A stretch of 5,796 nt of DNA. Source: Alphaproteobacteria bacterium (GTDB taxonomy: Bacteria > Pseudomonadota > Alphaproteobacteria > Micavibrionales > Micavibrionaceae). Below the pieces are notes generated by a model. The model was not told where the DNA came from and did no database searches. It saw nothing but the letters and a program-made list of their open reading frames with translations. The stretch covers positions 1 through 5,796 of the forward strand of contig JAGRJZ010000019.1 in NCBI GenBank assembly GCA_020442505.1. Direction: 5' to 3'. Positions 1-5,796 of this stretch are shown here, one piece after another. The position numbers were made by a program, and so were the translations under genes. Numbering within the stretch: the stretch's first letter is position 1; each line of letters starts with the position of its first letter.

Positions 1-774
1 CACGATATCCTGCTTGGCGATATGCGCCGCCACTAGAGCGGCCTGTTGTTTCTGATAATCCTTCGACATCTCTTTGGCGTAACCGCCGGACGTTTCGGCT
101 TCTTTAAACTCTTCATTCTCCACAGCGACAAAGGAGGCTCCCAGTGATTCGACCTGTTCCTTGGCCGCCGGGCGCACATCGGTCGCGCTGACCACCGCGC
201 CCAGCCGCCGCGCCGTAGCGATCGCCTGTAGCCCTGCAACGCCCGCGCCCATCACGAAGACCTTCGCCGGCGGAACGGTACCCGCCGCCGTCATCATCAT
301 CGGGAACCCCCGATTGAAGTGCGCGGCGGCGTCCAGAACGGCCTTATACCCCGCGAGATTGGCCTGAGAGGATAAGACATCCATGGCCTGCGCGCGGCTG
401 ATTCGGGGGACCAGCTCCATCGTCATCGCGTCGATTCCGTTCCCCGCCAGCTTCGCGACCAGATCGGCGTTCTGATAAGGCGCCAGCATGCCGATCAGTA
501 GCGCGCCCTTTTTTATCGCAGCCTGCGCGGAAGAGGCGGGTGCCTGCACGCATAAGACGATATCGGCGTTTTTTAAGGCGTCCGCGGCGGTCTTGACGAT
601 TTTCGCACCTGCTTCCTCGTACAAACTGTCGGTGAAGGAGGCTTTCTCGCCCGCGCCGGATTCGATAAGAACGGAGGCGCCCAGCGCGCCATACTTCTTG
701 ACGGTCTCGGGACTCGCGGCGACGCGGGATTCATGCTCTGCGGTTTCTTTCAAAACGGCGATGGTCAGGCTCAC
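1..774 (-). CDS. pntAA: NAD(P) transhydrogenase subunit alpha part 1 (NAD(H)-binding domain I), C-terminus cut by window edge
   Basis: This is the NAD(H)-binding, membrane-peripheral part of proton-translocating transhydrogenase, which transfers hydride between NADH and NADP+ coupled to proton flow across the inner membrane. The 258 visible codons begin with a GTG (MSLTIAVLKET); an in-frame TAA at 796-798 closes the frame upstream, so this GTG is the only reasonable start. An AAGAAGGA ribosome site (785-792) lies 10 bases before it. Visible landmarks are RISRAQ at residues 124-129, starting the conserved RQD loop (R124, Q129, D132, S135); TAAGTVPPAKV at 162-172; the Rossmann motif GAGVAG at 176-181; and an acidic residue after the second strand (D199 in ATDVRP), which fits NAD rather than NADP binding. 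Residues 229-235 (TSGGYAK) are also typical. The R. rubrum subunit is about 384 residues, so about one third is missing off the left edge. Whether the membrane part is a separate pntAB, as in R. rubrum, or fused, as in E. coli, cannot be seen. Confidence 0.95.
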   Translation of the reverse strand, partial: MSLTIAVLKETAEHESRVAASPETVKKYGALGASVLIESGAGEKASFTDSLYEEAGAKIVKTAADALKNADIVLCVQAPASSAQAAIKKGALLIGMLAPYQNADLVAKLAGNGIDAMTMELVPRISRAQAMDVLSSQANLAGYKAVLDAAAHFNRGFPMMMTAAGTVPPAKVFVMGAGVAGLQAIATARRLGAVVSATDVRPAAKEQVESLGASFVAVENEEFKEAETSGGYAKEMSKDYQKQQAALVAAHIAKQDIV

Positions 775-784
775 GGCTTTGGCA

Positions 785-792
785 TCCTTCTT
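785..792 (-). promoter_or_regulatory. Ribosome binding site of pntAA
   Basis: On the minus strand the sequence reads AAGAAGGA, ending 10 bases before the GTG at 774-772. It supports this GTG start. An ATG that overlaps the site (788-786) is out of frame and soon meets a TGA, so it is not the start. Confidence 0.6.
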
Positions 793-900
793 GATTTAAA
801 AACGGGGGTGTGACGGGGCAAACCATGCCCGATCCGGCTCCGTTTGTGAAGACCCTTCCTGACGGAAAATGCGCCGTGAGGCCAAAAAACCGATCGGGCC

Positions 901-929
901 TTGCGTGCGGGGCGTTTCTTGTTTAGATT
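901..929 (+). promoter_or_regulatory. Candidate sigma70-type promoter of the secretion operon (weak)
   Basis: TTGCGT (901-906) and TAGATT (924-929) are separated by 17 bases and match the -35 and -10 consensus at 3 of 6 and 4 of 6 positions. They lie 75 bases before the proposed ATG of the TolC-like gene. Spacing and position are sensible, but the match is weak and other factors or sites could serve instead. Confidence 0.25.
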
Positions 930-1004
930 CAAGAGACATAAGCGGTGATTCTTTTGTTCCCGTTTTCCGCCTGTTTGATCTTTCTTTCCACGAAGTCGTT
1001 CGAC

Positions 1005-2324
1005 ATGTCGTATCTAAAAAAAACGTTATTGACCGGCGCGGCGCTTTTGTCTTTGGCAGGGGCGTTTCCTGCGGGGGCTGAATCGCTCCCGGACGCGGTT
1101 GCAGCGGCTTTGGAGGGACATCCCGGCATCGCGGCGGCGGTTGCGACACGTGACGTCGCCGGTCAGGAGAAAAGGGAGCAGACGGCCGCTTATTTCCCAA
1201 CCCTCGATGTGCAGGCGGCCGGCGGCCGTATTTACGGGGACAACGCCACCAGCCGGGGGCTCAGCGTGACCCGCGGGGCGGGGTATTCCTGGTTTGGAGA
1301 GGGAAGCGTCACCCTGACGCAAATGATGTTCGACGGGCTGGAAACGCCAAACCGGGTGGACGCTGCCCGGGCGCGCGTTCAGGCGGCCGATTTCGATGTT
1401 GTCGATGCCCGTGAACGGCTGGCTCTGCGTGCCGTTCTGGCTTATCTCGACGTGGTGCGCGGACGGGAAATCGCGGCGGCCATGGCGTCTCATCAACAGA
1501 CGATGGAGTCGTATCTCTCCCGCATTCGCAAGATGATCTCTGATGGCGGAGCCGATGAATCCATGGGGGTGCAAGCCGCCGACATCACGATGCAACTGCG
1601 GAACAGCCTGACCGACATAGAGGGTCAGCTGCGCAAGAGCGGCGCCGAATATGCCGAGGTGACCGGAGGAGATCCGGCCCCGGATATGGCCCGCCCGGAT
1701 TTTCCGCGGGCTGCTTTGCCGGAAACGGCCGCCGTCGGGATTGAGCGGGCCTTCCGCAAAAACCCCTTGATCGGGTCCGCCGTTCTAGAAGAAGCCGCTT
1801 TTTCTCATGATAAGGCCGCCGAACGGGCGACACTTTATCCCGATTTGAATACGGAGTTGTCCTATCTGAAACGGGATCAGGCCGATATCATCGGGGGCGA
1901 GGTTGTCGACGCGCGCGCCTTGGTCCGCATGAATTGGAATTTTTCGACCGGCGGGGCGCAGATCGCGCGGATCCGTAAGGCCGCATATCAGGAAGCCGTC
2001 AGCCGTGCTCAGCGAGAGGAAACCGAGAGGAAAGTCGTTAAAACTGTCGAAGCGGCCTATGCCGATATGGAGACCGCCGCAAGGCGCTTGGCGGTGCTTG
2101 ACGACCGGGTCGCGTTGAATGAAAAGCTGGTGAAAACCTATCAAGCCCAGTTCGAGGCGGCGAAGGTAAACCTTCTGCAAATGATGCAAGCCGAAAATAC
2201 GTTGTTTAATACCAAGGTTCAGCATCTAAACGGCCTGTATCGCCATCTTGGCGCGGAATATGCGGCGTTGTCGGCGATCGGGATATTGGAAGAGACGCTG
2301 GCCGGGGCGATCGCGCCCGAGTGA
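1005..2324 (+). CDS. TolC-family outer-membrane channel of a type I secretion system (LapE/TolC-like)
   Basis: This is the outer-membrane exit duct of the exporter encoded downstream. The protein has 439 residues, normal for the family. Residues 1-25 are a Sec signal peptide: Lys5-Lys6, a hydrophobic core, then AGA with predicted cleavage before E26. The mature part shows the TolC internal duplication. The first half starts at LPDAVAAALEGHPGI (28-42), with FPTLDV leading to a membrane strand and SVTLTQMMFDG further on. The second half starts near VGIERAFRKNPLIG, with LYPDLN and later MNWNFSTGG. Long alpha-helical stretches follow each half. ATG 1005 was chosen over the upstream GTG 945 because it begins exactly at the signal peptide; its ribosome site (GAAG, 992-995) is weak. 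Oddity: near the C-terminus the usual G-x-R-[ST]-L-L-D-L-L-D is AKVNLLQMMQ (386-395), so Q392 and Q395 replace the two pore aspartates. It is probably cotranscribed with the next gene, 51 bases away. Confidence 0.92.
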   Translation: MSYLKKTLLTGAALLSLAGAFPAGAESLPDAVAAALEGHPGIAAAVATRDVAGQEKREQTAAYFPTLDVQAAGGRIYGDNATSRGLSVTRGAGYSWFGEGSVTLTQMMFDGLETPNRVDAARARVQAADFDVVDARERLALRAVLAYLDVVRGREIAAAMASHQQTMESYLSRIRKMISDGGADESMGVQAADITMQLRNSLTDIEGQLRKSGAEYAEVTGGDPAPDMARPDFPRAALPETAAVGIERAFRKNPLIGSAVLEEAAFSHDKAAERATLYPDLNTELSYLKRDQADIIGGEVVDARALVRMNWNFSTGGAQIARIRKAAYQEAVSRAQREETERKVVKTVEAAYADMETAARRLAVLDDRVALNEKLVKTYQAQFEAAKVNLLQMMQAENTLFNTKVQHLNGLYRHLGAEYAALSAIGILEETLAGAIAPE

Positions 2325-2375
2325 CCCCTTGCCGGGGATGTTTGTGTGTGACAACACTATCTAAGGTTTATCTGG
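2325..2375 (+). other. Short gap between the TolC-like gene and the ABC transporter gene
   Basis: This 51-base spacer contains a small inverted repeat just after the stop codon, CCCC-ttgcc-GGGG (2325-2337), and another four-pair one, GTGT-gaca-ACAC (2346-2357, with gaca at 2350-2353). Neither is followed by a run of T, so no intrinsic terminator is evident and read-through into the ABC gene is expected. The ribosome site of the next gene is TAAGGT at 2362-2367, 8 bases before its ATG. Confidence 0.5.
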
Positions 2376-4508
2376 ATGTCCGGTTCTTCTTCCCATGCCG
2401 CCGATCCGCTTTTGGATTGCCTCGTGTTCCTGACGGCTCATTACGGCCGGGCGCAATCCGCCGAGGCGATTCGCGCCGGTCTTGCTTACGACGAGCGGGG
2501 GATGGGGCCGGATCTTTTTTGCCACGCGGCGAGCCGTCTGGGGTTGAAGACGCATGTCGCCCGGCGGGATCTTGACAAGATTTCTTCCGCGGCGCTGCCG
2601 GCGGTTTTAATTCTGGACGCTGATCAGGCCTGCGTTCTGATGGCCGTCGACGTTGACGGGCCTGCGAAAGTGTTTCTGCCCGAGACAGGAACGGAAAAGA
2701 TCGTCGAATGGGCTGATCTGAAGAAAGCCTATGCCGGCTATGCGATTTACATCCATCCGCGCGCGGCGTTTACGGATCCGCAGGCGCCGCACAGGGACGA
2801 TGCCGCTCGTCACTGGTTTTGGGGCGTGTTCTGGGATAATAAGGGACTTTACGGACGGGTGTTGCTGGCCGCGATTTTGGTAAATTTATTCGCGCTGGTG
2901 AGCCCGATCTACGTGATGAACGTCTATAACCGGGTGATCCCGAACAACGCGATCGAAACCGGCTGGGTTCTGGCGATCGGGGCTCTGACGGCCTTCGTCT
3001 TCGATTTCATTATGCGGACCTTGCGCGGTTATTTCATCGATCTGGCGGGTCGAAAGATCGACGTGACCGCGAGCCGCCGGATCTACGACCAGCTTCTGGA
3101 CATGAAGCTCGCGGGGCGGCCGGCCTCCAGCGGGGCCTTTGCCAATATGCTGCGGGATTTTGATTCCGTTCGGGATTTTATGACCTCCGCGACGTTGACG
3201 GGGCTTGTGGACCTGCCCTTTACGCTTTTGTTTTTGTTCGTGATTTACATGCTGGGCGGGCCGATCGCCCTGATGCTGGGGAGCCTGATCGTGTTTGTGA
3301 TCGGGGCGGGGATGGCGCTGCAGTACCCGCTGAAAATCCTGGTCCGCCGCTCCCTTCATGCGGCAGAAGCCAAGCATGGCTTGCTGGTGTTAACGATCGG
3401 TGGGCTGGAAACGGTCAAGGTCATCGGCGCGGACGGACGGCTGCGCGCGCGATACGGAGCTCACGTCGGCGACGCCGCGGCGCAGGCGCAAAAATCCCGT
3501 TTTGTCTCCGGGCTGGGGGTGAATATCGCAACGCTGCTCCAGCAAAGCGCCACGATTATCGTTGTGCTGATGGGCAGTTATCTGGTCCGGGATTCGGATT
3601 TGACGATGGGGGCGCTGATCGCCTGTGTTTTGCTGGGGGGGCGGGCGATTGCCCCGATCGGCCAGATTGCGAACCTGGTTGCGCGGTATCACGGGGCGCG
3701 CTCTTCGCTCAAAACCCTGGACGCGATTATGGCGCTGCCGGTCGAGCGGCCAGCCGGAAAGCGGTTTCTTCATCGTCCGGACCTGAAGGGGAAAGTGATC
3801 TTCGAGAACGTGTCGTTCGTCTATCCGGGAACGGACCGAAAGATTTTGGACGGGGTGTCCTTCACGATTCAGCCGGGGGAGAAGGTCGGTCTGGTCGGGC
3901 GGGTTGGCTCCGGTAAAAGCACGATCGCGCGGTTGGCGCTGGGGCTGTTCGACCCGGCGGCGGGCACGATCCTGGCCGACGACACGGATTATCGCCAGAT
4001 AGACCCCGCCGATTTACGGCGGAACATCGCTTATATCGCGCAGGACGTGGTTTTATTCCGCGGGACGATCCGGGACAATATTACTGTCGCCAACCCGCAT
4101 GCCGGTGAGCAGGACATTCTGACCGCCGCGCAGGCCGCCGGGGTGCATGATTTTGTCTCTCGTCACCCGATGGGCTATGACGCGCCGGTCGGCGAACGGG
4201 GTGAGGGGCTTTCCGGCGGGCAGAGGCAGGCCGTCGCGCTGGCCCGGGCGATGCTTCACGAGCCGCGGCTTTTCATCTGCGACGAGCCGACCAACGCCAT
4301 GGACACACAGGCCGAAGAGGCCTTTACCCGCCATATTCAGGCTCAGAGCAAGGACAAGACCTTGATCTTGATCACCCACCGCCAGAACTTGTTGTCGCTG
4401 GTGGATCGGCTGATTTTAGTCGATCAGGGCCGCGTGATTGCCGACGGTCCGCGCGACAAGGTCATCGAGGCGCTGGCCAGGGGCAGGGTGGAGGTACCGG
4501 AGTCATGA
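2376..4508 (+). CDS. Type I secretion ABC permease/ATPase, LapB/LssB family, with inactive C39-like domain
   Basis: This inner-membrane exporter couples ATP hydrolysis to one-step protein secretion. The 710-residue protein has the full LapB/LssB layout. Residues about 10-135 are a C39 peptidase-like domain: DPLLDCLVFLTAHYG (10-24) puts Pro11 where active peptidases have the catalytic Cys, and the His region reads ACVLM, so it should bind substrate, not cut it. The membrane domain has six segments near 161-183, 197-213, 277-293, 297-315, 385-404 and 408-422, with the family hallmark MNVYNRVIPNNA (181-192). The nucleotide-binding domain (about 472-700) is complete: A-loop Y483, Walker A GRVGSGKST (508-516, K514), Q-loop Q556, signature LSGGQ (612-616), Walker B LFICD (632-636) with catalytic E637, D-loop NAMD (640-643), and H-loop H668. 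The start is supported by TAAGGT 8 bases upstream. It sits between an outer-membrane channel and an adaptor gene, as expected for a tripartite exporter. The cargo is not encoded here; RTX adhesins are typical for relatives. Confidence 0.95.
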   Translation: MSGSSSHAADPLLDCLVFLTAHYGRAQSAEAIRAGLAYDERGMGPDLFCHAASRLGLKTHVARRDLDKISSAALPAVLILDADQACVLMAVDVDGPAKVFLPETGTEKIVEWADLKKAYAGYAIYIHPRAAFTDPQAPHRDDAARHWFWGVFWDNKGLYGRVLLAAILVNLFALVSPIYVMNVYNRVIPNNAIETGWVLAIGALTAFVFDFIMRTLRGYFIDLAGRKIDVTASRRIYDQLLDMKLAGRPASSGAFANMLRDFDSVRDFMTSATLTGLVDLPFTLLFLFVIYMLGGPIALMLGSLIVFVIGAGMALQYPLKILVRRSLHAAEAKHGLLVLTIGGLETVKVIGADGRLRARYGAHVGDAAAQAQKSRFVSGLGVNIATLLQQSATIIVVLMGSYLVRDSDLTMGALIACVLLGGRAIAPIGQIANLVARYHGARSSLKTLDAIMALPVERPAGKRFLHRPDLKGKVIFENVSFVYPGTDRKILDGVSFTIQPGEKVGLVGRVGSGKSTIARLALGLFDPAAGTILADDTDYRQIDPADLRRNIAYIAQDVVLFRGTIRDNITVANPHAGEQDILTAAQAAGVHDFVSRHPMGYDAPVGERGEGLSGGQRQAVALARAMLHEPRLFICDEPTNAMDTQAEEAFTRHIQAQSKDKTLILITHRQNLLSLVDRLILVDQGRVIADGPRDKVIEALARGRVEVPES
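4490..4495 (+). promoter_or_regulatory. Ribosome binding site of the HlyD-family gene, inside the ABC gene
   Basis: GGAGGT lies within the last codons of the ABC gene, 9 bases before the ATG at 4505. It is the strongest Shine-Dalgarno sequence in the window and decides for ATG 4505 over the in-frame ATG at 4526. The start overlaps the upstream stop as ATGA (4505-4508), an arrangement that usually means coupled translation. Confidence 0.8.
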
Positions 4509-5796
4509 CCCGTGAAACCGAATTCATGTCTGAGCTGGAGGCCGCTTCGCGGGCGAAGCCGCATGTGGCCGCGAATATCTTTCTGGGCGCGATCGCGGCG
4601 CTGGTTTTATTTTTTATTCTCTGGGCCAGCCTGTCCCGGGTGGAGGAAATCGTGCAGGGGCAAGGGCAGGTCGTTCCCTCCCACGAGATTCAGGTCGTGC
4701 AATCGCTGGAGGGCGGAATTCTGGCGCAGCTTCTGGCGAGGGAAGGCGATCGGGTCGAACAGGGACAGGTGATTCTGCGGATCAGCGACGTTCATTTCGC
4801 GGCAGAGGAGGGCGGCGTGGAGGCCAGGTTTGCAAGTCTTCAGGCACGCCGGGCGCGTTTGACGGCCGAAGCGGAGGGCAGAAACTTCGTCCTGCCCGCG
4901 GATATCGCCGAAAAGGCTCCGGCTATTGCCGCGAATGAAAAGAAACTCTACGATTCCCGTCAGGCCGAGCTGGAAAACGCGCTGGCGATGATCGCCGACA
5001 AGATCGCCGGGATCAACGCCGATATCGCGGAGGCGAGCGCCCATATCAAACGCCTCAAGGATAGCGCCGCCTTGCTTGGCGAAGAGCTGACGATCACGAA
5101 AAAGATGGTCGCGCAGCAAGCCGTGCCGAAGCTGGAGGAAATCAGGCTACAACGGGAATTATCCGATGTCTCCGGCCAATTACGGGCTCAGGAGCAAAAG
5201 CTGGAAGGCCTGCGGGCCGATCTGGCCGCGGCGGGAAAGGAAACCGGGGATCAGCACGATAAATTCCGTTCTCAGGCGCTGGGTCAGCTGGGCGAAGTGG
5301 AGACTGAGATGGCGCAGCTTCAGGAAAGTTTGAAATCCATCGAGGACAGGGTCTTTCGCACGGAGCTGCGCGCGCCGGTCGCCGGGATCGTGAACAATAT
5401 CGCCGTTCAGACCATCGGCGGGGTGATCGAGCCCGCGCAAAAGCTGGTGGAAATCGTGCCGGTCGATGACGAGCTGAAGATCGTCGCGCGGGTGAAGCCC
5501 TCCGACATCGCGTTTTTGAAAACCGGCCAGCCGGTAAAGGTCAAGATCAGTGCCTATGACCCGCAGCGTTACGGCGCACTGGACGGGACTCTCACGCGGA
5601 TCGGCGCGAATTCCGTAACCGACCGGCAAGATCATGTCTTTTTTGAGATCGAAGTGCGGACCGCGAAAAATCACCTTGGCACGGACGAGGTCCCCCTGCC
5701 CATTACGCCCGGGATGGAGGCGACAACCGAGATCATCATCGGCAAGCACACCATCATGGCGTATCTGATGAAGCCGGTTCTGGGTGCGCGGGATAA
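4505..5796 (+). CDS. Type I secretion periplasmic adaptor (membrane fusion protein), HlyD/LapC family, C-terminal tip cut by window edge
   Basis: This adaptor is anchored in the inner membrane and bridges the ABC transporter to the TolC-like channel across the periplasm. 430 complete codons are visible, with no stop before the edge. Residues 1-23 are cytoplasmic and include the second Met at position 8. One transmembrane helix spans about 24-43 (NIFLGAIAALVLFFILWAS). The first lipoyl half follows, with VQSLEGGIL (65-73) and REGDRVEQGQVI (79-90). A long alpha-helical hairpin rich in Ala, Glu, Gln and Leu covers about 95-280. The second lipoyl half is LRAPVAGIV (288-296), then a beta-barrel domain with VKPSDIAFLKTGQPV. 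The end carries the HlyD-type signature region ITPGMEATTEIIIGK (400-414) and then AYLMKPVLGARD (419-430). Relatives stop soon after this point, so probably fewer than about ten residues are missing. The gene overlaps the ABC gene by four bases and has a GGAGGT site, giving tight coupling with the transporter. Confidence 0.95.
   Translation, partial: MTRETEFMSELEAASRAKPHVAANIFLGAIAALVLFFILWASLSRVEEIVQGQGQVVPSHEIQVVQSLEGGILAQLLAREGDRVEQGQVILRISDVHFAAEEGGVEARFASLQARRARLTAEAEGRNFVLPADIAEKAPAIAANEKKLYDSRQAELENALAMIADKIAGINADIAEASAHIKRLKDSAALLGEELTITKKMVAQQAVPKLEEIRLQRELSDVSGQLRAQEQKLEGLRADLAAAGKETGDQHDKFRSQALGQLGEVETEMAQLQESLKSIEDRVFRTELRAPVAGIVNNIAVQTIGGVIEPAQKLVEIVPVDDELKIVARVKPSDIAFLKTGQPVKVKISAYDPQRYGALDGTLTRIGANSVTDRQDHVFFEIEVRTAKNHLGTDEVPLPITPGMEATTEIIIGKHTIMAYLMKPVLGARD

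Larger units (their letters stand above)
775..1004. other. Divergent intergenic region between pntAA and the secretion operon
   Basis: These 230 bases separate two genes read in opposite directions and should hold the promoter or leader of each. No convincing gene, tRNA or stable RNA is visible. On the minus strand a TTCACA (850-845) followed after 17 bases by CATGGT (827-822) is a poor sigma70-like match for pntAA. A short inverted repeat, GGGCA-aacca-TGCCC (816-830), lies in the pntAA leader, and ACGGGG occurs twice (802-807, 813-818). None of these is strong enough to name a regulator. Confidence 0.6.

Noticed and set aside
884..900. A-run next to the CCGATCGG palindrome (ccaaaaaaccgatcggg) as an intrinsic terminator
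   Set aside because: CCGATCGG is a perfect palindrome with no loop, so it cannot form a proper stem-loop, and no minus-strand gene ends here.
945..1004. Upstream GTG at 945 as the start of the TolC-like gene (20 extra residues)
   Set aside because: The extension would put a second hydrophobic stretch in front of a complete signal peptide that begins at ATG 1005, and it has no good ribosome site.
869..1081. Plus-strand 70-codon frame starting at ATG 869
   Set aside because: It runs out of frame into the TolC-like gene and shows no ribosome site, domain or plausible composition.
796..1200. Minus-strand open frame of 134 codons spanning the divergent region and the start of the TolC-like gene
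   Set aside because: It is Arg- and Pro-rich with no recognisable domain and overlaps a well-supported signal peptide on the other strand; typical of a chance frame in GC-rich DNA.
1026..1595. Long minus-strand frame (189 codons) opposite the TolC-like gene
   Set aside because: It lies entirely antisense to a confidently identified gene, has no family resemblance and is rich in His, Arg and Gly, as antisense frames in GC-rich genes often are.
2325..2337. CCCC-ttgcc-GGGG hairpin after the TolC-like stop codon as a terminator
   Set aside because: The stem has only four pairs and is not followed by a T run; functional linkage with the next gene argues for read-through.
2418..2420. Cys15 of the ABC protein as an active C39 peptidase cysteine
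   Set aside because: It lies four residues after the catalytic position, and the His and Asp partners are absent.
4607..5749. Two long minus-strand frames (4607-5119 and 5180-5749) opposite the adaptor gene
   Set aside because: The plus strand here encodes a clear HlyD-family protein; the antisense frames have no recognisable motif.

Overview
The window looks like chromosomal DNA of a GC-rich Alphaproteobacterium (roughly 60% GC by eye). The main clue is the leftmost gene: its protein closely resembles the separate NAD(H)-binding alpha-1 subunit of proton-translocating transhydrogenase as known from Rhodospirillum rubrum. The three secretion proteins also have the layout of the LapE/LapB/LapC (LssB-type) exporters of Proteobacteria. 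Genus cannot be decided from this sequence alone.

Layout. Bases 1-774 hold the N-terminal two thirds of pntAA on the minus strand, running off the left edge. Bases 775-1004 are a non-coding divergent region that must carry the promoters or leaders for both directions; only weak promoter-like matches are visible. From 1005 to the right edge, three plus-strand genes form one apparent operon: a TolC-family outer-membrane channel (1005-2324), a 51-base gap without a convincing terminator, a LapB/LssB-type ABC permease/ATPase with a dead C39-like N-terminal domain (2376-4508), and an HlyD-family periplasmic adaptor (4505 to the edge). The adaptor overlaps the ABC gene by four bases (ATGA) and lacks only its last few residues.

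How they work together. The ABC dimer powers export from the inner membrane. The adaptor spans the periplasm and docks on the TolC-like trimer, giving a one-step type I secretion channel. Relatives with this architecture usually export large RTX-type adhesins with C-terminal signals, but no substrate, protease (LapG) or receptor (LapD) gene lies in this window, so the cargo is unknown. The transhydrogenase gene is divergent and has no evident functional link.

No unknown system was found. The most notable observation is in the TolC-like protein. The two aspartates that line the periplasmic entrance of E. coli TolC (D371, D374) align with two glutamines (Q392, Q395), and the usual Gly-x-Arg just before them is also replaced.
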